Positions 9,042-15,791 of a DNA stretch of 48,188 nt are shown here, piece after piece (position 1 is the stretch's first letter; every line of letters starts with the position of its first letter). The stretch spans positions 1-48,188 of the forward strand of contig REDO01000084.1 of the NCBI GenBank assembly GCA_007693435.1, given 5' to 3'. This DNA comes from Salinarimonadaceae bacterium. GTDB taxonomy: Bacteria; Pseudomonadota; Alphaproteobacteria; Rhizobiales; Beijerinckiaceae. Position numbers and translations under genes: made by a program. The notes below the pieces were generated by a model. That model did not search any database and was not told where the DNA came from. It saw only the letters and a list, made by a program, of their open reading frames with translations.

Positions 9042-9764
9042 GTGATCAACCGTTTCCGCAGCCTAGATTCCCGCAACGAGCGAAGGCTCGCGCGAATCGC
9101 CCGCTGGGACCGCCCCATCGAGGGCTGGACCGGCCGGCTGCGCGCCTACGCCAACATGCTGTTTCTCGATCACGGGATATTCCGGCTCGTCTATCTGAAT
9201 CTGCACGAGGTCGCGCCGGGGTTCTGGCGCTCGGCCCAGCCGACGCCGGGCCAGCTGGCGCGGTTCGCCCGCGCCGGCGGGCGCAGCGTCGTCTATCTGC
9301 GCGGCGGGCGCGAGCACGGTTCCTGGCAGCTCGAAAAGGAAGCCTGCGCGAGGCTCGGCCTCACCTTGCGCGAATTCGTCGTGCGCTCGCGCGGCGCTCC
9401 CGAGCGCGAGACGGCGCTCGCGGCCGAGGCGTTCTTCGCCTCCCTCGAGAAGCCGGCGCTGATCCATTGCAAGTCCGGCGCGGATCGGGCGGGCTTCGTG
9501 GCGACGCTTTACAAGATCGTCGTCGAGGGCGCGCCGGCCGACGAGGCGCTGAAACAGCTCTCGCTGCGCTACGGGCATTTCCGCTACGCCAAGACGGGCA
9601 TCCTCGATCTTTTCTTCGAGCGCTATCGCGACGAGGGCGAGACGCGGGGAATAGCGTTCGGCGACTGGGTCGCGAACCATTACGACCCGGAGGCGCTGGA
9701 GCGCGATTTCCACGCCGGGCTTTTCTCGGAACTCCTGGTCGACCGCATCATGCGTCGCGAATGA
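9042..9764 (+). CDS. dual-specificity/tyrosine phosphatase-like protein
   Basis: A 240-residue protein with the cysteine phosphatase signature IHCKSGADRAG (C143, R149; CX5R), of the DSP/tyrosine phosphatase type found in bacteria, and an N-terminal strand-rich part with GFWRSAQPTPGQL that is usual in these proteins. It lacks a signal peptide, so it is probably cytosolic. The GTG at 9042 is preferred because CAGGGG sits 5 bases upstream; in-frame alternatives are ATG 8997 and TTG 8988. It is divergent from divL and overlaps the 3' end of the convergent ABC exporter gene by 17 bp. Its substrate (protein, lipid or sugar phosphate) is unknown. Confidence 0.8.
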   Translation: MINRFRSLDSRNERRLARIARWDRPIEGWTGRLRAYANMLFLDHGIFRLVYLNLHEVAPGFWRSAQPTPGQLARFARAGGRSVVYLRGGREHGSWQLEKEACARLGLTLREFVVRSRGAPERETALAAEAFFASLEKPALIHCKSGADRAGFVATLYKIVVEGAPADEALKQLSLRYGHFRYAKTGILDLFFERYRDEGETRGIAFGDWVANHYDPEALERDFHAGLFSELLVDRIMRRE

Positions 9765-11535
9765 CGGGCTCGGCGTCGCCGTTCGCCTGCAGCCGGTGCA
9801 GGCGGGCGTAGGCGCCGCTATCGCGGGCGATGAGATCGTCGTGACGCCCGGTCTCGACGATGCGGCCCTCCTCCATCACGACGATCAGATCCGCCTCGCG
9901 CACCGTCGAGAGGCGATGGGCGATGACGAGCGTCGTGCGGTTCTTCATCAGGCGTGCGAGCGCCTCCTGCACCAGCCGCTCGCTCTGGGCGTCCAGCGCG
10001 CTCGTCGCTTCGTCCAGGAGTAGGATGGGCGCGTCCTTGAGGAAGGCGCGCGCGAGCGAAACGCGTTGGCGCTCGCCCCCGGAGAGACGCCCTCCCGCAT
10101 GGCCGACGCGGGTCTCGTAGCCTTCAGGCAGCCCGGTGATGAAATCATGCGCCGCCGCCGCTTGCGCCGCCGCGACGATCTCCTCCTCGCCCGCGCCGGG
10201 GCGCCCGAAGGCGATGTTGGCGCGCACCGTGTCGTCGAAGAGCATGACGTCCTGACTGACGACCGAAACCGCCGCGCGAAGGCTCGCGAGGGTGACGTCG
10301 CGCACGTCCCGCCCGTCGATCAGGACGGCGCCCCCGGTCACGTCGTAGAGGCGCGGAATCAGCGAGATCAGCGTCGACTTGCCCGAACCCGATCGACCGA
10401 CGAGCGCCGTCGTGGAGCCGCCCGCGACGACGAGATCGACGTCGCGCAGGGCGGCCGCCTCCGTCCCGTAGGCGAAGCCCACGCCCTCGAGCCGGATCTC
10501 GCCCTTGTCGACCACGAGCGCGGGCGCGCCCGGTTTCTCGGCGATCGCGGGCTTGCGGTCCATGACGCCGTAGTAGCGCTCCAGCGCGGCCACGGCCTCC
10601 TGCACGATGGCGTTGAGATTGCCCATGGCGCGAATCGGCTGCGCGGCGAGAAGCAAGGCGGTGATGAAGCCCGTGAAGTCGCCGATCGTCGTCTCGCCCC
10701 GCCCGATCCGCCAGCCGATCAGGGCGAGCACGCCGGCGACGGCGAGGCCTGCGCCGATTTCGAGTAGCGGATCGAGACGCGCGCGCGCCTTCGCCGCCGT
10801 CAGCCTGAGCGCGCGCACCTGCTCGAAGGCGTCGCGGGCGCGGCCCTTGAGATAGGCCTCCATGGCGTAGGTCTTGGCCACGCGCACGCCGCCGAGGCTT
10901 TCCGAGACCATGCCGGCCATCGACCCGATCTCCTCCTGCGTGAGCGTCGAGACCCGGCGCAGCTTCCGGCCGATGCGCGCGATGGGCGGCGCGACGAAGG
11001 GGGCGACCACGATCGCGACGAGCGTCATCAGCCAGTCGATCCAGAACATGGCGCAGACGAGCGCGAAGATCGTCACGGCCTCGCGCAGGAACACCGTCAC
11101 CATGCGTGTGAGCGCCTCCTTCACGAAGGTGAAGTCGGTGGTGAAGCGCTGGGTCAGCGTCGCCGGGCTGTCCTTCTGGATCTGGGCGAGGTCGAGATCG
11201 ATGAGATGCGCGTAGAGCGCGGTCTGCATGTCCGCCTCGACGCGGCAGACGACCTTGTTCGTCAGGACGCCCTGGCCGTAGAGCGCGAAGCCCTTGACCG
11301 AAGTGACCATGATCACCACGAGCGGCGCCCAGTAGATCATGTCCATATCGCGGGCGTCGAAGGCGTCGAAGGCCTCGCGAATCAGCAGCGGATAGAGGGC
11401 CGTCGCCGCCGCTCCGAGCACGATCAGCCCCATGATCGCCACAAGCGTTCGCCCGTGCGCGCGCACGCGCTCCCGCCAGAGCCGCTGCATGATGGCCGTC
11501 GTGTCGTTGCCGAGGGCGAATGTCTTGCGCGCCAT
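9748..11535 (-). CDS. MsbA-like ABC exporter (fused permease and ATPase)
   Basis: A 595-residue half-transporter with an N-terminal six-helix ABC_membrane domain (helices from about residue 30 to 320) and a C-terminal nucleotide-binding domain: Walker A GRSGSGKST, signature LSGGERQRVSLARAF, Walker B ILLLDEATSALD, switch histidine VIAHRLSTV. It should work as a homodimer exporting lipids or hydrophobic compounds, as MsbA does for lipid A; this is family-level inference. The ATG at 11535 starts the MARKTFALGNDTT sequence; an open frame runs farther upstream to 11865 but has no family similarity and enters the divergent decarboxylase leader. Convergent overlap of 17 bp with the phosphatase. Confidence 0.9.
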   Translation of the reverse strand: MARKTFALGNDTTAIMQRLWRERVRAHGRTLVAIMGLIVLGAAATALYPLLIREAFDAFDARDMDMIYWAPLVVIMVTSVKGFALYGQGVLTNKVVCRVEADMQTALYAHLIDLDLAQIQKDSPATLTQRFTTDFTFVKEALTRMVTVFLREAVTIFALVCAMFWIDWLMTLVAIVVAPFVAPPIARIGRKLRRVSTLTQEEIGSMAGMVSESLGGVRVAKTYAMEAYLKGRARDAFEQVRALRLTAAKARARLDPLLEIGAGLAVAGVLALIGWRIGRGETTIGDFTGFITALLLAAQPIRAMGNLNAIVQEAVAALERYYGVMDRKPAIAEKPGAPALVVDKGEIRLEGVGFAYGTEAAALRDVDLVVAGGSTTALVGRSGSGKSTLISLIPRLYDVTGGAVLIDGRDVRDVTLASLRAAVSVVSQDVMLFDDTVRANIAFGRPGAGEEEIVAAAQAAAAHDFITGLPEGYETRVGHAGGRLSGGERQRVSLARAFLKDAPILLLDEATSALDAQSERLVQEALARLMKNRTTLVIAHRLSTVREADLIVVMEEGRIVETGRHDDLIARDSGAYARLHRLQANGDAEPVIRDA

Positions 11536-11703
11536 GCCAGTCCCAGAAAAGCCGTTGCCGGAGCCCGAAGGCGAGGCGGGCTTTAGCATGCGGCGCGCGT
11601 CTTGAACACGGTTGGCGGCCGCTCGCGTGAAGTCCTTGGCCGGCAACGGACTTGTCGGCGTCCTTCGCGCGCGAAAAACGTGTCCCCGGCCCTGCGATTT
11701 TCC

Positions 11704-11732
11704 TTGCGAAAGTGGGCGATCGCGCCTATGTA
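11704..11732 (+). promoter_or_regulatory. candidate promoter of the ornithine decarboxylase
   Basis: TTGCGA (11704-11709) and TATGTA (11727-11732) are separated by 17 bp, a fair sigma-70-like pair. Transcription would start near 11740 and give a leader of about 430 nt before the decarboxylase ATG, matching the start of the structured region. Confidence 0.45.
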
Positions 11733-11739
11733 CCCCTTG

Positions 11740-12166
11740 CCCAATTTCGCACGTGCCTGTGGTCGCGTGCCGGTCGGTGGGCATCCGGACAAGAGGCCGG
11801 ACAGCCGCCCGGGAGCAACTGCTCCCGACACCCCTGACCGGCAGCCGGAGGCGAAACCGGCGCACTCCGCTCTCAGCGGGGAACGCGACTTAAAGCAACG
11901 ACGACACGGGCTTTTTTGGTCTCCGTCGGCCCTCCAAAGGTCGGCAACCGAAGAGGCTTGTCTCATCATTGCCGCGCGTGCGGATCGGTCATCCCGTTCC
12001 AAACCAAGGCAGCCGTCGGGTTCGACCCGAAGACGCATGTCGTGTCTCCAAAGCACGGCCTTCGTCATCGCAGTCGAATCCTCGAGCTGGGCGGCCCAAG
12101 CGCCGCCTGAAACGTCGACTTCGACGGCGAACAGCCGTCCGTTCAACCTTTGGTTAGGAGAGCGCC
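11740..12166 (+). ncRNA. structured 5' leader, probable speF-motif RNA
   Basis: No convincing gene lies in this stretch, but it is dense in hairpins: an outer helix GCCGGTC/GACCGGC (11769-11775 with 11836-11842) enclosing UCCGG/CCGGA (11784-11801) and CGGGAGC-AACT-GCTCCCG (11810-11827), then GCCGG/CCGGC (11844-11861), CCGCT-CTC-AGCGG (11867-11879), UCGGGU-UCG-ACCCGA (12016-12030) and CGTCG-ACTT-CGACG (12113-12126). A T6 run follows at 11912-11917. Alphaproteobacterial ornithine decarboxylase genes are known to carry a long conserved leader called the speF motif, thought to act in cis. Position, length and multi-hairpin form fit; the exact family match was not tested. No unambiguous leader peptide was found. 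Confidence 0.55.
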
Positions 12167-13315
12167 ATGACCGAGCGCATTCGCGAATTTCTGCGTAACC
12201 GACGCGAAGACGGCCCGTGCCTCGTGGTCGATCTCGACGTCGTGCGCGATAACTACGCCAAGTTCGCCCGAGCGTTGCCCGACACGCGCGTATTCTACGC
12301 CGTGAAGGCCAATCCCGCGCCGGAAGTCCTCGGACTCCTGGCGAAGCTTGGCTCGTGCTTCGACACGGCTTCCGTCGTCGAGATGGAGCTGGCGCTCGCC
12401 GCCGGCGCCACGCCCGACCGCATCTCCTTCGGCAACACGATCAAGAAGGAGCGTGACGTCGTGCGCGCCCTCGAGCTCGGCGTGCGGCTCTTCGCCGTCG
12501 ATTGCGAGGCGGAGGTCGACAAGATCGTGCGCGCCGCCGAGGCCACCGGCTCGGATGACGTCAGGGTCTTCTGCCGCATCCTGTGCGACGGCGCGGGCGC
12601 CGAATGGCCGCTCTCGCGGAAGTTCGGCTGCGCGCCGGAAATGGCCGTCGAGGTGCTCGAGCACGCCTGGCGCCAGGGCCTCGACGCTTACGGCGTCTCG
12701 TTCCACGTAGGCTCGCAGCAACGCGACACCGAGGCCTGGGATCAGGCGCTCGCGTCGGCCGCCGCGATCTTCCACGATTGCGCCGAGCGGGGCATTCGTC
12801 TGTCGATGGTCAATCTCGGCGGCGGTTTCCCGACGAAGTACCTCAAGAGCGTTCCGGCGGTCGAGGCCTATGGCCAGTCGATCTTCCAGGCGCTGTCCCG
12901 GCACTTCGGCAACCGCATTCCGGAGACGATCATCGAGCCGGGCCGCGGCATGGTGGGCAATGCCGGCGTGATCGAGGCGGAAGTGGTGCTGGTCTCGAAG
13001 AAGAGCCGCGACGCGGACGAGATCCGCTGGGTCTATCTCGACATCGGCAAGTTCGGCGGTCTCGCCGAGACGATGGACGAGTCGATCCGGTATCCGATCC
13101 GCACCGCGCATGACGGCGGCGAGATGGCGCCTTGCGTGCTCGCCGGGCCGACCTGCGATTCAGCGGACGTCCTCTACGAGAAGACGCCATATGATCTGCC
13201 GGTCTCGCTCTCGATCGGGGACAAGGTCTTCATCGAGGGCGCCGGAGCCTATACGACGACCTATGCGGCAGTCGCATTCAACGGCTTCCCGCCGCTGAAG
13301 AGCTACGTGATCTGA
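12167..13315 (+). CDS. odc: ornithine (lysine) decarboxylase, fold III PLP enzyme
   Basis: A 382-residue group IV decarboxylase with the alanine-racemase-like barrel. It decarboxylates ornithine to putrescine, the entry to polyamine synthesis, in the cytosol. PLP lysine K47 in FYAVKANP, H180 in FHVGSQ, the glycine-rich phosphate loop NLGGGFP, EPGRGMVG, and the catalytic cysteine C330 in GPTCDSADVLYE contributed across the dimer are all present. Length matches the short bacterial enzymes of alphaproteobacteria. ATG preceded by GGAGAGCGCC. It has its own promoter candidate, long leader and strong terminator, so it is a single-gene unit. Lysine could be an additional substrate. Confidence 0.95.
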   Translation: MTERIREFLRNRREDGPCLVVDLDVVRDNYAKFARALPDTRVFYAVKANPAPEVLGLLAKLGSCFDTASVVEMELALAAGATPDRISFGNTIKKERDVVRALELGVRLFAVDCEAEVDKIVRAAEATGSDDVRVFCRILCDGAGAEWPLSRKFGCAPEMAVEVLEHAWRQGLDAYGVSFHVGSQQRDTEAWDQALASAAAIFHDCAERGIRLSMVNLGGGFPTKYLKSVPAVEAYGQSIFQALSRHFGNRIPETIIEPGRGMVGNAGVIEAEVVLVSKKSRDADEIRWVYLDIGKFGGLAETMDESIRYPIRTAHDGGEMAPCVLAGPTCDSADVLYEKTPYDLPVSLSIGDKVFIEGAGAYTTTYAAVAFNGFPPLKSYVI

Positions 13316-13347
13316 TCGATCTGTCGCGCGTCGCCGCTTGAATACGA

Positions 13348-13380
13348 CCCGTCGCTCCCGCGAGGAGCGGCGGGTTTTTT
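13348..13380 (+). terminator. rho-independent terminator of the decarboxylase gene
   Basis: An 11-bp stem (13348-13358 with 13364-13374, one G-T pair), loop CGCGA and a run of six T (13375-13380), 33 bp after the decarboxylase stop. Confidence 0.9.
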
Positions 13381-13472
13381 GGTTCGGGCCTTGCATTTCA
13401 CTCTATACTTAAGTTCAAGAAGCGGTTAATAATCCAGGAACGTAATTTTTCAATTTAGCCTAATGTTTGCGC

Positions 13473-13787
13473 ATGCCATATAACCCGATCGAACAGATGA
13501 CCAAGGCGCGCCCTCCTAGGCCGCCCGCTCGGGTCGCAGAAGACCTGGAGCTGGAGAAGCGCCCGCCTGGCGACGCTTTCGCACAGGCGCTCTGGCGCCA
13601 GACCCTCGCGCGCGAAATCAGGAGAGCGCGCGCCAAAGCGGGATACGATCGCAACGATCCGACGCTAAAGGAAAAGCTGCGCAAGCTCTATCGCGCGCTG
13701 TGGGGCGGCCGCAAAGGCGACTATGAGTTTTTGTCAGACGAATCCGATTCTGATCAGCCCTGTCAGCAGCGCAAGGCCCACGACTAG
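13473..13787 (+). CDS. small basic protein of unknown function
   Basis: A possible 104-residue protein beginning MPYNPIEQMTKARPP, rich in Arg, Lys, Ala and Pro, with a predicted helical centre (AFAQALWRQTLAREIRRARAKAGY) and an acidic patch ESDSD near the end. I do not recognise a family. It sits in an AT-richer gap after the decarboxylase terminator with no clear Shine-Dalgarno; TTG at 13467 is an alternative start. The last 54 bp overlap the 3' end of the convergent NicO transporter, so the true product may be shorter or the frame spurious. Internal codon use is G/C-rich like real genes here. Confidence 0.4.
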   Translation: MPYNPIEQMTKARPPRPPARVAEDLELEKRPPGDAFAQALWRQTLAREIRRARAKAGYDRNDPTLKEKLRKLYRALWGGRKGDYEFLSDESDSDQPCQQRKAHD

Positions 13788-14771
13788 AACGAACGCGGCG
13801 GCGGCGAGCTCCAGCGTGGCGCCCGTGATGGTCGCAAGCCGCGCCCGTCCGCCCGCGACGCGAAGCGCGAACGTTTTTGCTCCAACGGCCATCGCCGCGA
13901 TGATTCCCGTCGTCAGCGCCGTTCCCGCCGCCATCGCGAACGTCGCCGCTATGCCGGCCCAGACCATGCCCTGCGAGAGCGCGAAAGCGAGGATCACAAG
14001 CGCGCCGGCGCAGGGGCGAAGGCCTGCCGCGAATACGATCGCCGCATGGTCGCGCAGCTTGCGCGCCCGGGCGAAATCGGCCGGCCCCGGCATGTGGACA
14101 TGATCGCAGGTGGCGGAGGCCGCCGCGCCGCCCGGCCGCGCGTCGAAGATCGCGACGAAACTTCCGGCCTTGCGCCAGGTGAGCCAGAGGCCGAGCAGGG
14201 CGACGAAGGCGAAGCTGACCAATTCGATCCGCTCCGAGGCCCGGGTCATTCCCGAGGCGGTCGCCGAGAACAGCGCCGCCCCGCCCACGACGAGGGTGAT
14301 CGCGACCAGCGCCTGAAGCAGCGCCGCCGCCAGGCAAAGCGCGAAGCCCTTGCGCAGCGCCTTCTCGTCCGCGACGAGATAGGCCGAGATCACCGCTTTG
14401 CCGTGTCCGGGACCCGCAGCATGGAACACTCCGTAGCCGAAGCCGACGGCGACGAGTGTCCAGAGAGCGGAGGGGTCGGCGCGCATCGCCTGAAGCGCGC
14501 CCTGGAGGTGCTGGTGAAAAACGGCTTGAATCGCGATGATTCGCACTGAGAGTGAATCGCCCCGCGGGCCGGCCTCGCGCCCGCTCATCCCGAACGGAGC
14601 GCGCGAAGCGGGCGGTTCGGGAAGCGCGAAGGCGAGGAGCGCGTAGAGCCCCGCGGCGGCGACCGCCGCAGCCGCAAGCGCGACGAGCAGCCGCATCGTT
14701 CGCGAGCGCGCGGAGGCCAGACCCCCGGTCATCGCTCCGTCTCCATGCGCCGCCAATCGTCGAGCCGTCAT
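13734..14771 (-). CDS. NicO/RcnA-family nickel-cobalt type metal transporter
   Basis: A 345-residue polytopic membrane protein with an N-terminal hydrophobic segment, an extracytoplasmic stretch and about six further helices. Conserved motifs of the high-affinity nickel transporter/RcnA family are visible: GYGVFHAAGPGHGKAVISAY and GLRPCAGALVILAFALSQG. Members move Ni(II), Co(II) or a related metal across the inner membrane. The cytoplasmic loop carries CDHVHMPGPADF, a small metal-ligand-rich patch. Starts ATG 14771 (AGGTG upstream) or ATG 14732 (GGAG upstream) are both possible. It follows the DUF1007 gene by 35 bp; this pair recurs widely, implying a joint function in metal handling. Import versus export is not decidable. 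Confidence 0.87.
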   Translation of the reverse strand: MTARRLAAHGDGAMTGGLASARSRTMRLLVALAAAAVAAAGLYALLAFALPEPPASRAPFGMSGREAGPRGDSLSVRIIAIQAVFHQHLQGALQAMRADPSALWTLVAVGFGYGVFHAAGPGHGKAVISAYLVADEKALRKGFALCLAAALLQALVAITLVVGGAALFSATASGMTRASERIELVSFAFVALLGLWLTWRKAGSFVAIFDARPGGAAASATCDHVHMPGPADFARARKLRDHAAIVFAAGLRPCAGALVILAFALSQGMVWAGIAATFAMAAGTALTTGIIAAMAVGAKTFALRVAGGRARLATITGATLELAAAAFVLVVGLALLTGLIRIGFV

Positions 14772-14806
14772 TCGCCCCGCACCTTTCCGCTCGCCGCCCG
14801 CGCCCG

Positions 14807-15499
14807 TCAGGGGCAGGAGATCTGCGTCCTGTTCGCGATCAATTCGTCGAAATTCGCCGTCGCCGTCAAGGCGAGGAAGAGATCTTCCGAGAGGTCGCCC
14901 GTCGTCTCCAGCCAGATATCGGCCGGGCGCGTGATCGTCATCGAGCAGCCCTGAGGGCCGCCGAGGAGGCGCACCGCATCGTTGCCCTCCGCCATTCGGA
15001 AGGAGACGAAAAATTCCGGGTCGCTCACGTCCAGCAACAGCGCCCTGTCGGCCTCGGCCGGCCGCGCGAGGGGAAGCGTGAACCGGAAGACGAGCCGTCC
15101 GTTCTCGTAGGACATGGCGTAGTCGGTCGGGTCGAGGAAACGCTGATCCGAACCGTTCGCCCGCATATGCGTGAAATATTCGAATTCGTGGAGATGCACC
15201 GCGTTTTCCTCCGCGAGCATGTCCAGCCGGGCGGGATCGACGGAGCCGTCGGGCGAGCCGCCGAGATCCTGCAACGCCCAGCTCGAATACATCTCGTCGA
15301 AGGTCCAGACATGGCGCAGGGCGATCACGCGGCGCGAATCGTCGAAGACCACGTCGGTCTGCGCCGTCACCCAGACATGCGGATGCGCGGCGACCGGCCT
15401 CGCGCCCGCCAGCGAAGCGGCGAACGTCATCGCCAACGCCATCGCGAACATCGTGGCGAAAGTCGCTGCCCGAATGGCGCTCCGCTTTTTCGTCGGCAT
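14807..15499 (-). CDS. DUF1007 family periplasmic protein
   Basis: A 230-residue protein with a long signal peptide (about 1-37) and a mature N-terminus HPHVWVTAQTDVVF, the start of the DUF1007 domain; the His-x-His after the cleavage site is a likely metal ligand. The family pairs with NicO-type transporters, as here, and is thought to be a periplasmic accessory protein for metal transport. The ATG at 15499 has GGGAG 9 bases upstream; ATG at 15541 has no ribosome site. An even TTAA-N7-TTAA dyad lies 45-59 bp upstream. Confidence 0.88.
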   Translation of the reverse strand: MPTKKRSAIRAATFATMFAMALAMTFAASLAGARPVAAHPHVWVTAQTDVVFDDSRRVIALRHVWTFDEMYSSWALQDLGGSPDGSVDPARLDMLAEENAVHLHEFEYFTHMRANGSDQRFLDPTDYAMSYENGRLVFRFTLPLARPAEADRALLLDVSDPEFFVSFRMAEGNDAVRLLGGPQGCSMTITRPADIWLETTGDLSEDLFLALTATANFDELIANRTQISCP

Positions 15500-15543
15500 G
15501 TCGGACAATCTCCCGAAGGATCGGAAGCTTTCGGGCTTCATGG

Positions 15544-15558
15544 TTAACGCTTCGTTAA
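15544..15558 (-). promoter_or_regulatory. perfect CtrA-like box before DUF1007/NicO
   Basis: TTAA (15544-15547), seven bases, TTAA (15555-15558). On the minus strand the second half is followed by C, giving the full consensus TTAA-N7-TTAAC. It is 45-59 bp upstream of the DUF1007 start, a typical promoter-proximal location. The divergent oxidoreductase gene starts 234 bp away. Confidence 0.5.
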
Positions 15559-15702
15559 GGCGCGCCGCGCCCGTCGAGGCGCAAGATCGGAGCCGAGTGC
15601 GGCCAAAGCGTGACGCCGTGTCGGCTTGCGCCCGGGCCGGGAAGGCCTCACCCTGATACGAGTCGTCTGCGACGCTGCGGACGTTGACGCTGCGTCGGAG
15701 GC

Positions 15703-15721
15703 ATGTCAGCAATACTGACAT
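15703..15721. promoter_or_regulatory. 19-bp palindromic operator candidate
   Basis: ATGTCAG, five bases, CTGACAT: a perfect 7-bp inverted repeat centred about 80 bp upstream of the indolepyruvate oxidoreductase start. TTGACG at 15684-15689 just upstream could be the -35 element, which would place the dyad over the -10 region, as expected for a repressor site. The binding regulator is not identifiable. Confidence 0.5.
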
Positions 15722-15791
15722 AAATGCATCGACCGGCGTCAAGCCGGCGCGGTTCGGCGGGGCCGGGGTTCGACGAGGCGGAGGAGATTGC

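Noticed and set aside
11583-11865. N-terminal extension of the MsbA-like exporter
   Set aside because: No similarity, would cross the decarboxylase promoter region; the ATG at 11535 fits family length.
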